A stretch of 64,000 nucleotides of DNA from Hyphomicrobiales bacterium (GTDB lineage Bacteria; Pseudomonadota; Alphaproteobacteria; Rhizobiales; Rhizobiaceae). Positions 40,570 through 51,029 of the stretch are shown here, piece after piece (the stretch's first letter is position 1; every line of letters starts with the position of its first letter). The position numbers were made by a program, and so were the translations under genes. Under the pieces are notes generated by a model. That model was not told the origin of the DNA and did not search any database. It was given only the letters and a program-made list of their open reading frames with translations. Location: positions 57,204 to 121,203 of the forward strand of contig RXJA01000053.1 in NCBI GenBank assembly GCA_003963455.1, in the 5' to 3' direction.

Positions 40570-41544
40570 CTACTCCGAGCCCAGAGCCCTGCGCCAGGAA
40601 CGCGCGAGCGTGGCTTCGTCCATGCCGCGCCCGATCAGGACGATGATGTCGTCTTCCGGCGCCGGGCCGGCCGAGGCATCCTCCGGGGCAGGCAGGATTT
40701 CCGGTGGCTGGACCACCTTGCGCACCGACTGCAGCAGCAGGCGGCCGTCCGGGCTGGTCACCACCCCTTTCACCCGCACGATGTCGTCGCCGCGCGCTGC
40801 AAGCAGCGCCGAGAGCCACACCGAGAAGCTCGCCCAGTCTCCGCCGCCCGAAATGTCCAGGCGATGGGGCCGGATAGGCTCGGCCGCGCAGCTGTCCGTC
40901 TCGGGAAGGTCATAGGGTTCGACGTCGCGCAATCCGGGCAGTTCCAGCGTCACGCCGCGTTCGGCGCCTTCGATCGGCGCGGCCGGGTTGAGGCGGCTGA
41001 GCGTGGCCATCAGCCGGGCCAATTGCGCGGTCGGGACGCCGCGCGGCTTGGTCACGACGATGCGCCCGGCGGCCTCGACCTGGCGCCGGCCGAGGTCCTC
41101 GCGCGCGAGTTGGACAGGGCCATTCAGCGCGTCGACCAGCACGATGACATCGTCGACGACAAGCCGACGCGCGAGCATCGCGTCTTCGGAAACGGCGCGG
41201 GCGATCGCGCCGGGATCGGCCAGCCCGCTGGTTTCGAGAAGGATCCGGCCTATCCCGGGTCCTTCTGAAGCGTCCTGATCGCCGCAAATGGTGCGCAGGG
41301 CCGTGATCAGCGCCTCGCGGCCGTCGCAGCAGGCGCAGCCACCGGCGAGAACCGAAATCCGCTCGGCCTCGCCGAGCAGCAGATTGTCGACCGGCGTCTC
41401 AGCGGCCTCGTTGACGATGAGATGCACCGCGCCGAAATGGCGCTCGTACAATTGATGGCGCAGCCAGGTGCTCTTGCCGGCACCCAGGAATCCTCCGACG
41501 ATTGTCAGCGGCAGGCGGCCGTCGGGCCGTCGGCTCTCATTCAT
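40570..41544 (-). CDS. CobW/COG0523-family P-loop GTPase-like protein
   Basis: TIVGGFLGAGKSTWLRHQL, VLAGGCACCDGREALITAL (CxCC), LLETSGLADPGAIARA. Confidence 0.88.
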   Translation of the reverse strand: MNESRRPDGRLPLTIVGGFLGAGKSTWLRHQLYERHFGAVHLIVNEAAETPVDNLLLGEAERISVLAGGCACCDGREALITALRTICGDQDASEGPGIGRILLETSGLADPGAIARAVSEDAMLARRLVVDDVIVLVDALNGPVQLAREDLGRRQVEAAGRIVVTKPRGVPTAQLARLMATLSRLNPAAPIEGAERGVTLELPGLRDVEPYDLPETDSCAAEPIRPHRLDISGGGDWASFSVWLSALLAARGDDIVRVKGVVTSPDGRLLLQSVRKVVQPPEILPAPEDASAGPAPEDDIIVLIGRGMDEATLARSWRRALGSE

Positions 41545-41830
41545 CGCCCAACGCGCGCGGCGACAGCGGGTCGATCGGCATCCCGGCCATGCGCGCCGCT
41601 TCCGTCCATAGAGCCTCCAGGTCGGGAACCAGGACACGTTCGCCGCCCGGCGCCATGAGCTGGAGGCCCGGCGTCGCCCCGTCGTCGTGGGCGATGAGCC
41701 TATAGGGTGCCAGCAGCCTGTTGACGATCGCCAGCCGCGTGAAGCGCAGGCGCAGCCGGCTGCCGGGGCGTACCGCCCCGGCATCGGTCCAGTGCCCCGG
41801 TCGCGACGGGAAACCACAGGCGCTGCACAT
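41537..41830 (-). CDS. Small uncharacterised protein with N-terminal CxxC, overlapping the CobW-like gene
   Basis: MCSACGFPSRPGHWTDAG...; 8-nt overlap with downstream cobW-like start, co-oriented. Confidence 0.6.
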   Translation of the reverse strand: MCSACGFPSRPGHWTDAGAVRPGSRLRLRFTRLAIVNRLLAPYRLIAHDDGATPGLQLMAPGGERVLVPDLEALWTEAARMAGMPIDPLSPRALGDE

Positions 41831-41833
41831 CGC

Positions 41834-42739
41834 TCAAATCACCTCCGGACGCTTGTTGCTCTCGAAAGGATAGCGCTTGCGGAAGTCGTCGGCGATCTCT
41901 TCGAAGGTCGCCCATTTGATGCCCTCATGGCCGTTGATGTATTCGATCAGGCGTTCGAGCATCAAAAGCACCTGCGGACGGCCGGACACGTCGGGATGAA
42001 TGGTAAAGGCGAACACGCCGTAGTCCATCTCGCGATACATCCAGTCGAACTGGTCGCGCCACAACTCCTCGATATCGCGCGGATTGACGAAGCCGTGGCT
42101 GTTCGGCGATTTCTTCATGAACATCATCGGTGGCAGGTCGTCGACATACCAGTTGGCCGCGATGTCGACGAGGTCGATCTCCCTGCCATGCTTGAGCGGG
42201 TGCATCCAGTCCTTGGCTTTCTTGGTGTAGTCGATGACGTTCCACTCGTCGCCGACACGCGCATAGAAGGGCTGGAAGTCGCGGTAGCCCTGGCTGTGGT
42301 CGTAGCTGAAGCCGTATTTCTTGAGCAGCGCCGCCGTCACCGCCGACATTTCCCACCACGGCGCCACATAGCCGCGCGGCGACTTGCCAGTGAGCTTGTC
42401 GATTAGCTCGATCGACTTCACCAGCACATCCTCTTCCTGCTGCGGGGTCATCGCCACCGGGTTCTCGTGCAGGTAGCCGTGGGCACCGATCTCATGGCCG
42501 GCATCGACGATCATCTTCATTTCCTTCGGGAAGGTCTCCAGTGAGTGGCCGGGAATAAAGAAGGAGGTGCGCAGGTCGTATTTCTTGAACAGGCGAAGCA
42601 GGCGCGGCACGCCGACCTCGGTGGCGAAGATGCCGCGCTGGATGTCGGAGGGGCTGTCGCCGCCGCCATAGGACCCGATCCAGCCGGCAACGGAATCGAT
42701 GTCGGTGCCGAATGCGCAATAGATCTTCTTCTTGCTCAT
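41834..42739 (-). CDS. Polysaccharide-deacetylase-fold hydrolase (PuuE/cyclic-imide-hydrolase-like)
   Basis: [51 protein letters not shown]. Confidence 0.85.
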   Translation of the reverse strand: MSKKKIYCAFGTDIDSVAGWIGSYGGGDSPSDIQRGIFATEVGVPRLLRLFKKYDLRTSFFIPGHSLETFPKEMKMIVDAGHEIGAHGYLHENPVAMTPQQEEDVLVKSIELIDKLTGKSPRGYVAPWWEMSAVTAALLKKYGFSYDHSQGYRDFQPFYARVGDEWNVIDYTKKAKDWMHPLKHGREIDLVDIAANWYVDDLPPMMFMKKSPNSHGFVNPRDIEELWRDQFDWMYREMDYGVFAFTIHPDVSGRPQVLLMLERLIEYINGHEGIKWATFEEIADDFRKRYPFESNKRPEVI

Positions 42740-42770
42740 GGTTCTTTCTCCTGTGGTTGGTGTGCCGGCC

Positions 42771-44231
42771 TCAGACGCCGCTGGGAATGTTGGTCGGATC
42801 GCGCTTGATGAAGCGCGGCGAGTTGAGCTCCTTCCAGGTCGACAGCGCCCGGTTCGCCGCGCCGAAGGCGGGCCTCGGAATGTATTTCCCGTGCCCCGGC
42901 CGCGGCGCCGCGTTCTGCCCGTGCGACCACACGACCTTGCCGCGCGACAGCGTGTATCGGGCCTGCGCGCTCACCTCGACGCCTTCGAAGACGTTGTAGT
43001 CGATGATCGACTTCTGTTCCGCGGCGCGGATGGTTCGGCCGAGCTTCGGATCCCAAACGGTGATGTCGGCGTCGGCGCCGACGACCAGCGCGCCCTTGCG
43101 CGGATAGATGTTGAGGATCCTGGCGATGTTGGTCGAGGTGACCGCGACGAATTCCTCCTTGGTCAACCGGCCGGTCTCGACGCCGAAGGTCCACAGCACC
43201 GACAGCCTGTCCTCCAGCCCGCCGGTGCCATTGGGGATCATCGGGAAACCTTTAAGACCCATGCGCTTCTGCTCGGTGGTGAAAGCGCAGTGGTCGGTGG
43301 CCACGACCTGGAGGCTGCCGGCCTGCAGGCCGGCCCACAACCCGTCCTGGTGGCGCTTGCCGCGGAACGGCGGGCTCATGACGCGGCGCGCGGCATGGTC
43401 CCAGTCCTTGTTGAAATATTCGCTCTCGTCCAGGGTCAGGTGCTGCACCAGCGGCTCGCCATAGACGCGCATGCCCTTCTGGCGCGCCCTGCGGATGGCC
43501 TCATGCGCCTCCTCGCAGCTCACATGCACGACATAGAGCGGCACGCCGGCGGCGTCCGCGATCATGATCGCGCGGTTGGTCGCCTCGCCCTCCACCTCGG
43601 GCGGCCGCGAATAGGCGTGGCCCTCCGGGCCGATCTGCCCGGCTTCCATGAATTTCTTCTGCAGCTCGGCGATGATGTCGCCGTTCTCGGCATGGACCAG
43701 CGGCAGGGCGCCGAGCTCGGCGCAGCGCCGGAACGAGGCGTACATCTCGTCGTCCTCGACCATCAGCGCGCCCTTGTAGGCCATGAAGTGCTTGAAGGAG
43801 TTCACTCCCCTCTTCACGACCTCGGCCATCTCGCGCCAGATCGTCTCGTTCCAGCCGGTGACCGCGACGTGCCAGCCGACATCGATGGCGATGTTGCCGT
43901 CGGCCTTGCGGTGCCAGTCCTTGACGGCGTTGACCAGCGAGCCGTCGGCCCCCGGCAGCACGAAGTCCACGATCATCGTCGTGCCGCCCGAGGCGGCCGC
44001 CGCCGTGCCGCTTTCGAACGTCTCGGCGGTCGTGGTGCCCATGAAGGGCATCTCAAGATGCGTATGGGGATCGATGCCGCCGGGAATGACATAGGCGCCC
44101 TCGGCATCGACGACCGTGTCGCCGTTGAGGTCCGCGCCGATCGCGCTGATGCGCTCGCCCTCGATAAGGATATCCGCCTTCCAGCTTCGATCGGCGGTAA
44201 CCAGCGTTCCGTTCTTGATGACGGTCGTCAT
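42771..44231 (-). CDS. Dihydropyrimidinase/D-hydantoinase
   Basis: [48 protein letters not shown]-type region, [13 protein letters not shown]. Confidence 0.95.
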   Translation of the reverse strand: MTTVIKNGTLVTADRSWKADILIEGERISAIGADLNGDTVVDAEGAYVIPGGIDPHTHLEMPFMGTTTAETFESGTAAAASGGTTMIVDFVLPGADGSLVNAVKDWHRKADGNIAIDVGWHVAVTGWNETIWREMAEVVKRGVNSFKHFMAYKGALMVEDDEMYASFRRCAELGALPLVHAENGDIIAELQKKFMEAGQIGPEGHAYSRPPEVEGEATNRAIMIADAAGVPLYVVHVSCEEAHEAIRRARQKGMRVYGEPLVQHLTLDESEYFNKDWDHAARRVMSPPFRGKRHQDGLWAGLQAGSLQVVATDHCAFTTEQKRMGLKGFPMIPNGTGGLEDRLSVLWTFGVETGRLTKEEFVAVTSTNIARILNIYPRKGALVVGADADITVWDPKLGRTIRAAEQKSIIDYNVFEGVEVSAQARYTLSRGKVVWSHGQNAAPRPGHGKYIPRPAFGAANRALSTWKELNSPRFIKRDPTNIPSGV

Positions 44232-44312
44232 GGGAATGGCCTCCAGGTCAGGTCGGGCACTTGGAAGACGAAGGCCGCATGCCGCGTCTCCGGGCTTTTG
44301 CGCGGCCGGTCG

Positions 44313-45428
44313 CTATTCATGCGGCATCCCCGCCGAATCATTGGTGCCGCGCAGGAAATGGTTGAGGCACGGCTGCCATGTGGCGCGGACCTCCTGGCCG
44401 ACCTCCTTCGGCGCGGCGAAATAGTCCGCGTCGTCCATATAGACGATGAATTCCTCGCGCAGGCCGGTATCGAGGGAGACCTTCACGAAGGTTCCCTGGT
44501 ACTCGATATTGATCACCTTGCCGCTCGTGGCGTTGCGTGCCTCGGACCGCGCATCCGACAGGTCGATGCGGTCGCGCCGGACGGAGAATTTGACCGCATC
44601 GCCGGCCTTCAGCCCGGCCGCGTCGGTCAGGTCGTACCGGGTGCCGTCCGGCCCGGCGATGACGGCGACATTGCCGTCCAGCTTTTCCACCTTGCCGCCC
44701 AGCACGTTCTGGCCGCCCATGAAGCGGGCGACATAGGGGCTATGCGGCCGGTTGTAGATCTCGCGCGGCGAGGCGGCCTGCTCGACGACGCCGTGGTCCA
44801 TCACCACCACCTGGTCGGCCAGCGCGATCGCCTCCGGCTGGGTGTGCGTGACGTGGACGAAGGTGATGCCGAGCTCGCTCTGCAGCCGCTTCAGCTCGAC
44901 GCGCATGCGCAGGCGCAGGAATTCGTCGAGTGCCGACAGCGGCTCGTCGAGCAGCAGCACCTTCGGATTGGTGATCAGCGCCCGCGCCAGGGCGACGCGC
45001 TGCTGCTGGCCCCCGGACAGTTCCGAGGGCACCCGGTCCGCCAGATGCAGGAGTTGCACGCGGTCGAGCATTTCGCGCGCCGCCGTCCGGCGCTGGTCGG
45101 CCGAAAACCCCCGCACCTTCAGGCTGAAGCCAACATTGTCGGTCAGCGACATGTGCGGGAATAGCGCGTAGTTTTGGAACATCAGCGCCGTGCCGCGGCT
45201 GCCGGTCTTCAGCGCCGTCACGTCCTGTCCGCCGATGCTGATGGTGCCGCTGGACGGCGTCTCGTGGCCGGCGATCATGCGCAGGAGGGTCGTCTTGCCG
45301 CAGCCCGACGGGCCAATCATGCAGCAATAGGCGCCGCCTTCGATCGTCAGGTCGACTTCGTTCACCGCCTTGGCGCCACCGAACAGCTTGGTGACCTTGC
45401 GGATGTCGATGCGGCTTTCATTGCTCAT
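44313..45428 (-). CDS. Spermidine/putrescine-type ABC transporter ATP-binding protein
   Basis: IGPSGCGKTTLLRMIAG, LSGGQQQRVALARAL, LLLDEPLSALDEFLR; TOBE-like C-terminus. Confidence 0.93.
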   Translation of the reverse strand: MSNESRIDIRKVTKLFGGAKAVNEVDLTIEGGAYCCMIGPSGCGKTTLLRMIAGHETPSSGTISIGGQDVTALKTGSRGTALMFQNYALFPHMSLTDNVGFSLKVRGFSADQRRTAAREMLDRVQLLHLADRVPSELSGGQQQRVALARALITNPKVLLLDEPLSALDEFLRLRMRVELKRLQSELGITFVHVTHTQPEAIALADQVVVMDHGVVEQAASPREIYNRPHSPYVARFMGGQNVLGGKVEKLDGNVAVIAGPDGTRYDLTDAAGLKAGDAVKFSVRRDRIDLSDARSEARNATSGKVINIEYQGTFVKVSLDTGLREEFIVYMDDADYFAAPKEVGQEVRATWQPCLNHFLRGTNDSAGMPHE

Positions 45429-46267
45429 CAGGCTTTTCCCCCGCGCGCCCTGGCGCGACTTTTCTGGATGACGGCGATGGCCACGAAGGCGGCGGTGATC
45501 ACCAGGAAGCTGACCGCCGAGGTCACGGTGCCAATGGCATAGAGCGCCGGCGTCGTGACATTGGTCGTCATGTTCGAGATTTCGATCGGCAGGGTGTTGG
45601 AGCCGCCAACGGTCAGCAGCGAACGCGGCAGCTCGTCATAGCTCAGCGTGAACCCGAACAGGGCAACGGCGATCAACCCGGGAAACAGGATCGGAACGGT
45701 GATGGAGGCGAGGATCTGCGACGGCCTTGCTCCGGCATCGCGCGCGGCTTCTTCCCAGGTGGCATCGAATCGGTTGAGGACCGCGAACATGATCAGAAGG
45801 CCGAACGGCAGCGTCCAGCTCAGATGCGCTCCGAGTGCCGACAGCCACCAATGCAGGCGGAAGCCGAGAAGCTGGAACAACTGGCTGATCCCGAGCCCCA
45901 GCAGGATGCCGGGAATCACAAGGCTGATGATCGACAGGTAGAACAGCGGTCCCGCGCCCCAGAACCTGCGCCGGAAGGCGAGGCCGGCGAACAGGCAGCA
46001 GACCGCCGTGATCAGCATCGACAGGACGCCGAGCAGGACCGAGCGCCAGAAAGCGCCGCCGAGATCGCCATAGCGGCTCGATGCCCAAAGGTCGATGAAC
46101 CAGTGCGTGGAAACCCCCCGCATGGGAAAGGTCAGGCCGCCGGTCGGGCCCTGGAAGCTGAGCAGGAAGATGATCAGCATCGGGCCATAGAGGAAGGCCA
46201 CGAAAAGCGCGAAAAACAACGCCAGCAGGTAGAAGGCCGCGCCGCGCCGGGTCGATTGATGCGCCAT
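45428..46267 (-). CDS. ABC transporter permease (PotC-like)
   Basis: Hydrophobic; EEAARDAGARPSQILASITVPILFPG (EAA loop). Confidence 0.92.
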   Translation of the reverse strand: MAHQSTRRGAAFYLLALFFALFVAFLYGPMLIIFLLSFQGPTGGLTFPMRGVSTHWFIDLWASSRYGDLGGAFWRSVLLGVLSMLITAVCCLFAGLAFRRRFWGAGPLFYLSIISLVIPGILLGLGISQLFQLLGFRLHWWLSALGAHLSWTLPFGLLIMFAVLNRFDATWEEAARDAGARPSQILASITVPILFPGLIAVALFGFTLSYDELPRSLLTVGGSNTLPIEISNMTTNVTTPALYAIGTVTSAVSFLVITAAFVAIAVIQKSRARARGGKA

Positions 46268-46277
46268 CCTTGCTCTC

Positions 46278-47153
46278 CTACCGCGCCAGTTCCGAGCGGA
46301 TGTCGACGATCCGCAAGACCGCCGAGACCATCAGCAGGACGACGACCACCAGCAGCACCGCCATTGCGGATGCCTGCGGGTAGTAGAGCTGGTCGATCTC
46401 GTTCTTCATCGCCGACACGACCGACGCGCTCTGGCCGCCGCTCATGACGCGGACCACGAAGAAATCGCCCATCACCAGCGTCACCACGAATATGGTGCCA
46501 AGCGCCAGTCCGGTCTTGGTCAGCGGGATGATGATGTCGCGCAGGATTTGCCAGGGACTGGCGCCGGCGTCGCGCGCGGCCTCGATCAGGTTCGGGTTGA
46601 TCTTGGCCATGCTGTTGAAGATCGGCACGATCATGAACAGCGTGTAAAGGTGGATGTAGGTCAGGACTACTGCGAAGTCGGAATAGAGCAGAATGTCGAG
46701 CGGTGCCTTCACGATCCCGGCTTCGATGAGGAAACTGTTGAACAGCCCCTCACGGCCGAGGAAGGGTATCCAACTCACCATGCGGATCGTGTTGGAGGTC
46801 CAGAACGGGATGGTGCACAGCAGGAAGAGCGCGATCTGCCACTTCAAATTGCGCACGTGGAAGACCAGGAAATATGAGCAGGTGAAGCCGATCAGCACCG
46901 TCGCGACCAGCGTGATGGCGGCATATTTGAGCGTCTTCAGGAAGAGGCTGACGGTGACGGGAGAGCTCAGCACCTCGCGATAGTTGTCGAAGGTGAAGGC
47001 CGGATAGATCGATATTCCGTCCGATTCCCAGAAGCTGAGCATGACGACGGTGGCCAGCGGGATGCCGACCATGGCGATCATGGTGATGGCCAGCGGCGTG
47101 ACCTGGAGATACGGCGCCAGAGGCGAAGACGATCCTGACGATCGGCTCGACAT
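46278..47153 (-). CDS. ABC transporter permease (PotB-like)
   Basis: Hydrophobic; IEAARDAGASPWQILRDIIIPLTKTG (EAA loop). Confidence 0.92.
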   Translation of the reverse strand: MSSRSSGSSSPLAPYLQVTPLAITMIAMVGIPLATVVMLSFWESDGISIYPAFTFDNYREVLSSPVTVSLFLKTLKYAAITLVATVLIGFTCSYFLVFHVRNLKWQIALFLLCTIPFWTSNTIRMVSWIPFLGREGLFNSFLIEAGIVKAPLDILLYSDFAVVLTYIHLYTLFMIVPIFNSMAKINPNLIEAARDAGASPWQILRDIIIPLTKTGLALGTIFVVTLVMGDFFVVRVMSGGQSASVVSAMKNEIDQLYYPQASAMAVLLVVVVLLMVSAVLRIVDIRSELAR

Positions 47154-47228
47154 GGACAGTCCTTTCGCGGCAAGCGGGGAAGGGGCGGCGTACGGCGGCT
47201 GGGGCCGTGCGCCGGTATGGCAGCAGCG

Positions 47229-48539
47229 TCAGGCCGAGATGAAATCGTTCCAGCGCTGGATCATGTAGCGGTCCTCGTCCATGACCGTGTTCCAGCAGGC
47301 GACGTTGCCCATGCGCTGCTCGAACGAGCCGCCGTCGCGGCTGTGGCCGGCCTTGTCCATGACGGCGCCGTACGGATCCTTGATGTCTTCCGCCGCCGGC
47401 TTGCCCTCGTACCAGTAGCCGACCTCGTTGGGGCTGAGGTTGGCCTTGGCGGTCTCGGGCACGGCGCTGTAATAGCCCTGCCGGGCGATGAAGGCGCCCT
47501 GCCAGCCCGACAGGTACCAGTTGAGGTATTCATAGGCGGCGTCGAGCTTCAGGCCGCTCAGGTGGCGCATCAGGCCCATGCCCAGGCCCCAGCTGCGATA
47601 GCCTTCCTTCATGCCCTGGTAGACGCATTCGATGCCGCGCGACTTGACCGCCGTGACGGCCGGCGACCACATCGACTGGATGACCACCTCGCCGGCGGCC
47701 ATCAGGTTGACGCTCTCGTCGAAGGTCGACCAGAAGGCGCGGAACTGGCCGTCCTTCTTGAGCTTCGTCAGCACCTCGACGGTCTTGTCGATCTCCTCGC
47801 GCGTCATGTTGCCCTTGTCGCCGTACTTCATGTCGCCGCGCGCTTCGAGCGCCATGGCGGCGTCCATGATGCCGATCGAGGGAATGTTGACCAGCGCGGT
47901 CTTGCCCTTGAATTCAGGGTTGAACAATTCGGCCCAGGACGTCACCTCGCGCTTGATCAGGTCCGAGCGCAAGCCGAGCGTGTCGGCGTTGAAGATGGTC
48001 GGCATGACGGTCGCAAGCGCGGTCGCGCCCTTGGCAAAATCCTTGGAGTCGGCGCTGTCGGTGTAGAGCACCTTGAACGGCAGCGTGCCCTGGCGGGACA
48101 TGTCCTTGCCGTCGAAGCCCTTGCCGTCCCGCATCAGCGGCGTCATTGCCGACCAGGCCTTGATCTTGCTGATGTCGATCGGCTGCAGGTTGCCCGAACG
48201 CCAGCCTTTCTGCAGGCCCCAGTACTCGTAGTCGGCGATGTCGATGGTTTCCGGCTGGCTGACGGTCTTGGCCATCAGCTGCACGGTCTCGGCGGTCTGC
48301 GCCACGACTTTGAAGCCGAGGTCGGCGCTGGCTTTCTCGGCAATGTCTGCAATAACTGAAAACGACGGTCCGACTTGATTGAGCGTGATGTCCTTGATGT
48401 TCTGCGCCCAGATGACGGGCATGCCGATGATCCCGGAGCCGGCTGCCGCGCCGAGCGCTGCGGCGCCGCCCTTGAGGACGTTGCGGCGAGTGATCCCGGC
48501 CTCGCCTGTGCCGGATTTGACGGTGCGCTTGATGCTCAC
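47229..48539 (-). CDS. PotD-like ABC substrate-binding protein with Tat signal
   Basis: TRRNVLKGGAAALGAAAGSGIIG twin-arginine leader; adjacent to PotABC-like genes. Confidence 0.9.
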   Translation of the reverse strand: MSIKRTVKSGTGEAGITRRNVLKGGAAALGAAAGSGIIGMPVIWAQNIKDITLNQVGPSFSVIADIAEKASADLGFKVVAQTAETVQLMAKTVSQPETIDIADYEYWGLQKGWRSGNLQPIDISKIKAWSAMTPLMRDGKGFDGKDMSRQGTLPFKVLYTDSADSKDFAKGATALATVMPTIFNADTLGLRSDLIKREVTSWAELFNPEFKGKTALVNIPSIGIMDAAMALEARGDMKYGDKGNMTREEIDKTVEVLTKLKKDGQFRAFWSTFDESVNLMAAGEVVIQSMWSPAVTAVKSRGIECVYQGMKEGYRSWGLGMGLMRHLSGLKLDAAYEYLNWYLSGWQGAFIARQGYYSAVPETAKANLSPNEVGYWYEGKPAAEDIKDPYGAVMDKAGHSRDGGSFEQRMGNVACWNTVMDEDRYMIQRWNDFISA

Positions 48540-48751
48540 GGCTCTGTTCCCTCTTGTTGTTTCTTCTGCAGGATGGTCGCCGGCCCAGACGCGTGTGCCA
48601 AGCGCTTACCTGAGGGGAGACTAATGGAGAATGTCCTTCGAATGCAATGCACATTTTTCAGAAGCGTAATGGGCGCGTTTCGCGTATTTTTGGGGCAAGA
48701 GCGCCCAAACACATCGCGCTCAACAAAGACATTGTATCCGATAGCCGGTTC

Positions 48752-49825
48752 ATGAAATCGCAGCACGATGCAGGAAAATTGCCTAAGCCGACGCGACGAG
48801 AAGCGGCCGCGAAGTTGCGCGCGCCCCCGCCCGAGGAACCTTCACCATTGGCGACCGGCGCCGCTTCCTTTCTCTACAGCTCGATCAGGGAGCTGCTGGA
48901 AGGAAAGATCGAGACGGCGGAGCTGCCGCCCGGGTCGATCCTTAAGGAAGGAAGCATAGCCATCCAGCTCGGTGTCAGCCGGGCGCCAGTGCGCCGCGCC
49001 CTGGTCATGCTGTGCGAGGCGGGGGTCATCCGCGCCGCGGACGGACAGGGTTACGTCGTAGGCACCGCAAAGCCGGTGCCACTGTCGTCGCGGCGCCTGC
49101 ACGAAATCCTGGTCACCCAGTCGGACGACATCGGCCGCAGCGCCACCTGGGAACGGATATTCGCCGAAGTCAGCGACGCGGTCATGGCCTCGATGCCGTT
49201 CGGCACCTACAGAATCCAGGAGGAGGAGCTCGGCGACTACCATCGCGTCAGCCGCACCGTCGCCCGCGAGGTGCTGTGGCGGCTGATGGATCGTCGCCTG
49301 ATCGAGAAGAACCGCAAATCGCATTGGATCATCGGCCAGATGACCGCGCGCGACATACGCGAGACGCTGGAGATGAGACAGGTGCTGGAGCCGCGAGCTT
49401 TGGGACAGGTCGCAAACAATCTCGCGCGCGGTTGGCTTGCCGGGCTAGCCGCACGGATCGACAAGGCCATCGAATCGTTCCCAAGCATAAACAATACCGT
49501 GGTGGACGAAATCGAAAGCGAAATGTTCCAGACCATGTATGCGGGCCTGCGCAACGCCCGCATGCTGAGCTCGATAGGACGAAACCAGATCTCGCTGGTC
49601 GTGCCGAGGCTGTTCCGGCAGCATTTTCCCATCCGCGACGACCTTCCCGCCTTGAGGGAATACAGCCAGATCGTGCACCATCTTCGCACCGGCTCCGTCG
49701 ATGTGGCGCAAGTCCTGCTGTCCAACCATCTGGCGCGCGTGGAACGTCTGACGCTGGCCCGGCTGCGCGTGCTTTCGGAATTGCCGCCGCCGCGCAGCGT
49801 GCCTTATCTGATCGCGATCCACTGA
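48752..49825 (+). CDS. GntR-family regulator with two apparent N-terminal wHTH domains plus FCD-like domain
   Basis: HTH1 IAIQLGVSRAPVRRALVMLCEAGVIRAADGQGYVV; HTH2 GDYHRVSRTVAREVLWRLMDRRLIEKNRKSHWIIGQ; FCD-like RDIRETLEMRQVLEPRALGQVANN. Confidence 0.85.
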   Translation: MKSQHDAGKLPKPTRREAAAKLRAPPPEEPSPLATGAASFLYSSIRELLEGKIETAELPPGSILKEGSIAIQLGVSRAPVRRALVMLCEAGVIRAADGQGYVVGTAKPVPLSSRRLHEILVTQSDDIGRSATWERIFAEVSDAVMASMPFGTYRIQEEELGDYHRVSRTVAREVLWRLMDRRLIEKNRKSHWIIGQMTARDIRETLEMRQVLEPRALGQVANNLARGWLAGLAARIDKAIESFPSINNTVVDEIESEMFQTMYAGLRNARMLSSIGRNQISLVVPRLFRQHFPIRDDLPALREYSQIVHHLRTGSVDVAQVLLSNHLARVERLTLARLRVLSELPPPRSVPYLIAIH

Positions 49826-49835
49826 GGACTGATAC

Positions 49836-51029
49836 GTGAGCCCAGGCACCCTCAAGGTTATCGGCACGTCGGTCACGCTGACGGAACAATTGCGTCGACA
49901 GGCCGCCCGGGATCTTCCCTTCAAGATCGATTTCGAGGTTCTGGACGGCCTGAGCTGTCAGCGGCGGGGCATTATGTCGCCCGCCACTTACGACGTCTAT
50001 GATCAATGGTTCCATTCGCTCGACCTGCTTTGGACGGCGGGTTCGATCCAGCCGATCGAGACGGCGCGGATCAGGCGCTGGGATCAGATCAGCCTGTCCG
50101 ACAGCCTCGCCTCCGAGGCGCGAGCCGCGGCCGGACAGACCGAGGTCCGTAGCTACGGCACGCGTCCGGCCGACATGCTTTTCGTGCAGGAGGATTCCAT
50201 GCTCGGGTCAGCGACGACACCGCTGATCGCGATGCTGCCGACAACCTATAACGTCGATTCCTTCGCCTATATGCCGGACGTCGCCGGCAACCTCGGCTTC
50301 GGCATGCCCGAGAGCTGGGCCTGGCTTCTCGACGAGCGCTGGCATGGGCGCTGCACTTTGAGCCAGGACCCCGCTGCGAGCGCGGTCGAACTGGCGCTGG
50401 CGGCGCGGTCGGCCGGGCTGGTCGACGTGCACGATCCCAGCAACATGTCGATCGAAGAGATCGACGCGCTGTTCGACATACTCCTTGCGCGCCAGCGGAC
50501 CGGCCATTTCTCTCGGCTCTGGGTTTCGTCCGAGGATTCCATACGTTTCATGTCGGGGCCGACCTGCGTGCTGGGATCGCTCTGGTCCCCAGCCTACTAC
50601 GCGATTCGCGGGATGGGCCACGACCTTGTCTATGCCGCACCCCGCGAGGGCTATCGCGGCTGGCACAGCGGGCTCAGCCTGTCCGCGGCGCTGACGCCGG
50701 AAAAGAAGGAGATGGCCTACGCCTACTTCAACTGGTGGCTGGAGGGTGTGCCGGGCGCCATCATGGCGCGGCAGGGCTACTACATGTCGGTCGTCGAGCC
50801 GGTGAAGCAAAGCCTGTCGCCGGCGGAGTGGAATTACTGGTACGGCGGCCTGCCCGCCTCGCAAGACCTTCCCGGGCTGGCGGCACCGATCGTGGTGCGC
50901 GCGGGCGAGAGGCGCGAGGGCGGCGACTATAAGGAGCGTGTGTCGCGCATAGCCGTCTGGAGCACCATCATGCCGGAGCACAATTACCTCGCACGCCGCT
51001 GGCGGGAATTCCTGGGCATCAGGGGTTAA
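49836..51029 (+). CDS. PotD-like binding-protein paralog without a recognisable signal peptide
   Basis: AYAYFNWWLEGVPGAIMARQGYYMSVVEPVKQSLSPAEWNYWYGG parallels AYEYLNWYLSGWQGAFIARQGYYSAVPETAKANLSPNEVGYWYEG of the 47229..48539 SBP; N-terminus MSPGTLKVIGTSVTL lacks a leader. Confidence 0.8.
   Translation: MSPGTLKVIGTSVTLTEQLRRQAARDLPFKIDFEVLDGLSCQRRGIMSPATYDVYDQWFHSLDLLWTAGSIQPIETARIRRWDQISLSDSLASEARAAAGQTEVRSYGTRPADMLFVQEDSMLGSATTPLIAMLPTTYNVDSFAYMPDVAGNLGFGMPESWAWLLDERWHGRCTLSQDPAASAVELALAARSAGLVDVHDPSNMSIEEIDALFDILLARQRTGHFSRLWVSSEDSIRFMSGPTCVLGSLWSPAYYAIRGMGHDLVYAAPREGYRGWHSGLSLSAALTPEKKEMAYAYFNWWLEGVPGAIMARQGYYMSVVEPVKQSLSPAEWNYWYGGLPASQDLPGLAAPIVVRAGERREGGDYKERVSRIAVWSTIMPEHNYLARRWREFLGIRG

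Noticed and set aside
40529-40578. Bidirectional terminator between the dihydropyrimidinase and CobW-like genes
   Set aside because: A bulged inverted repeat (CGGAGTAAGTCC / GGACTTATCCTACTCCG) is present, but pairing is imperfect and it overlaps the CobW-like stop, so not listed as a feature.
42732-45164. 810-aa + strand ORF
   Set aside because: Fully antisense to the hydantoinase and ABC ATPase genes, low-complexity composition typical of GC-rich antisense frames.
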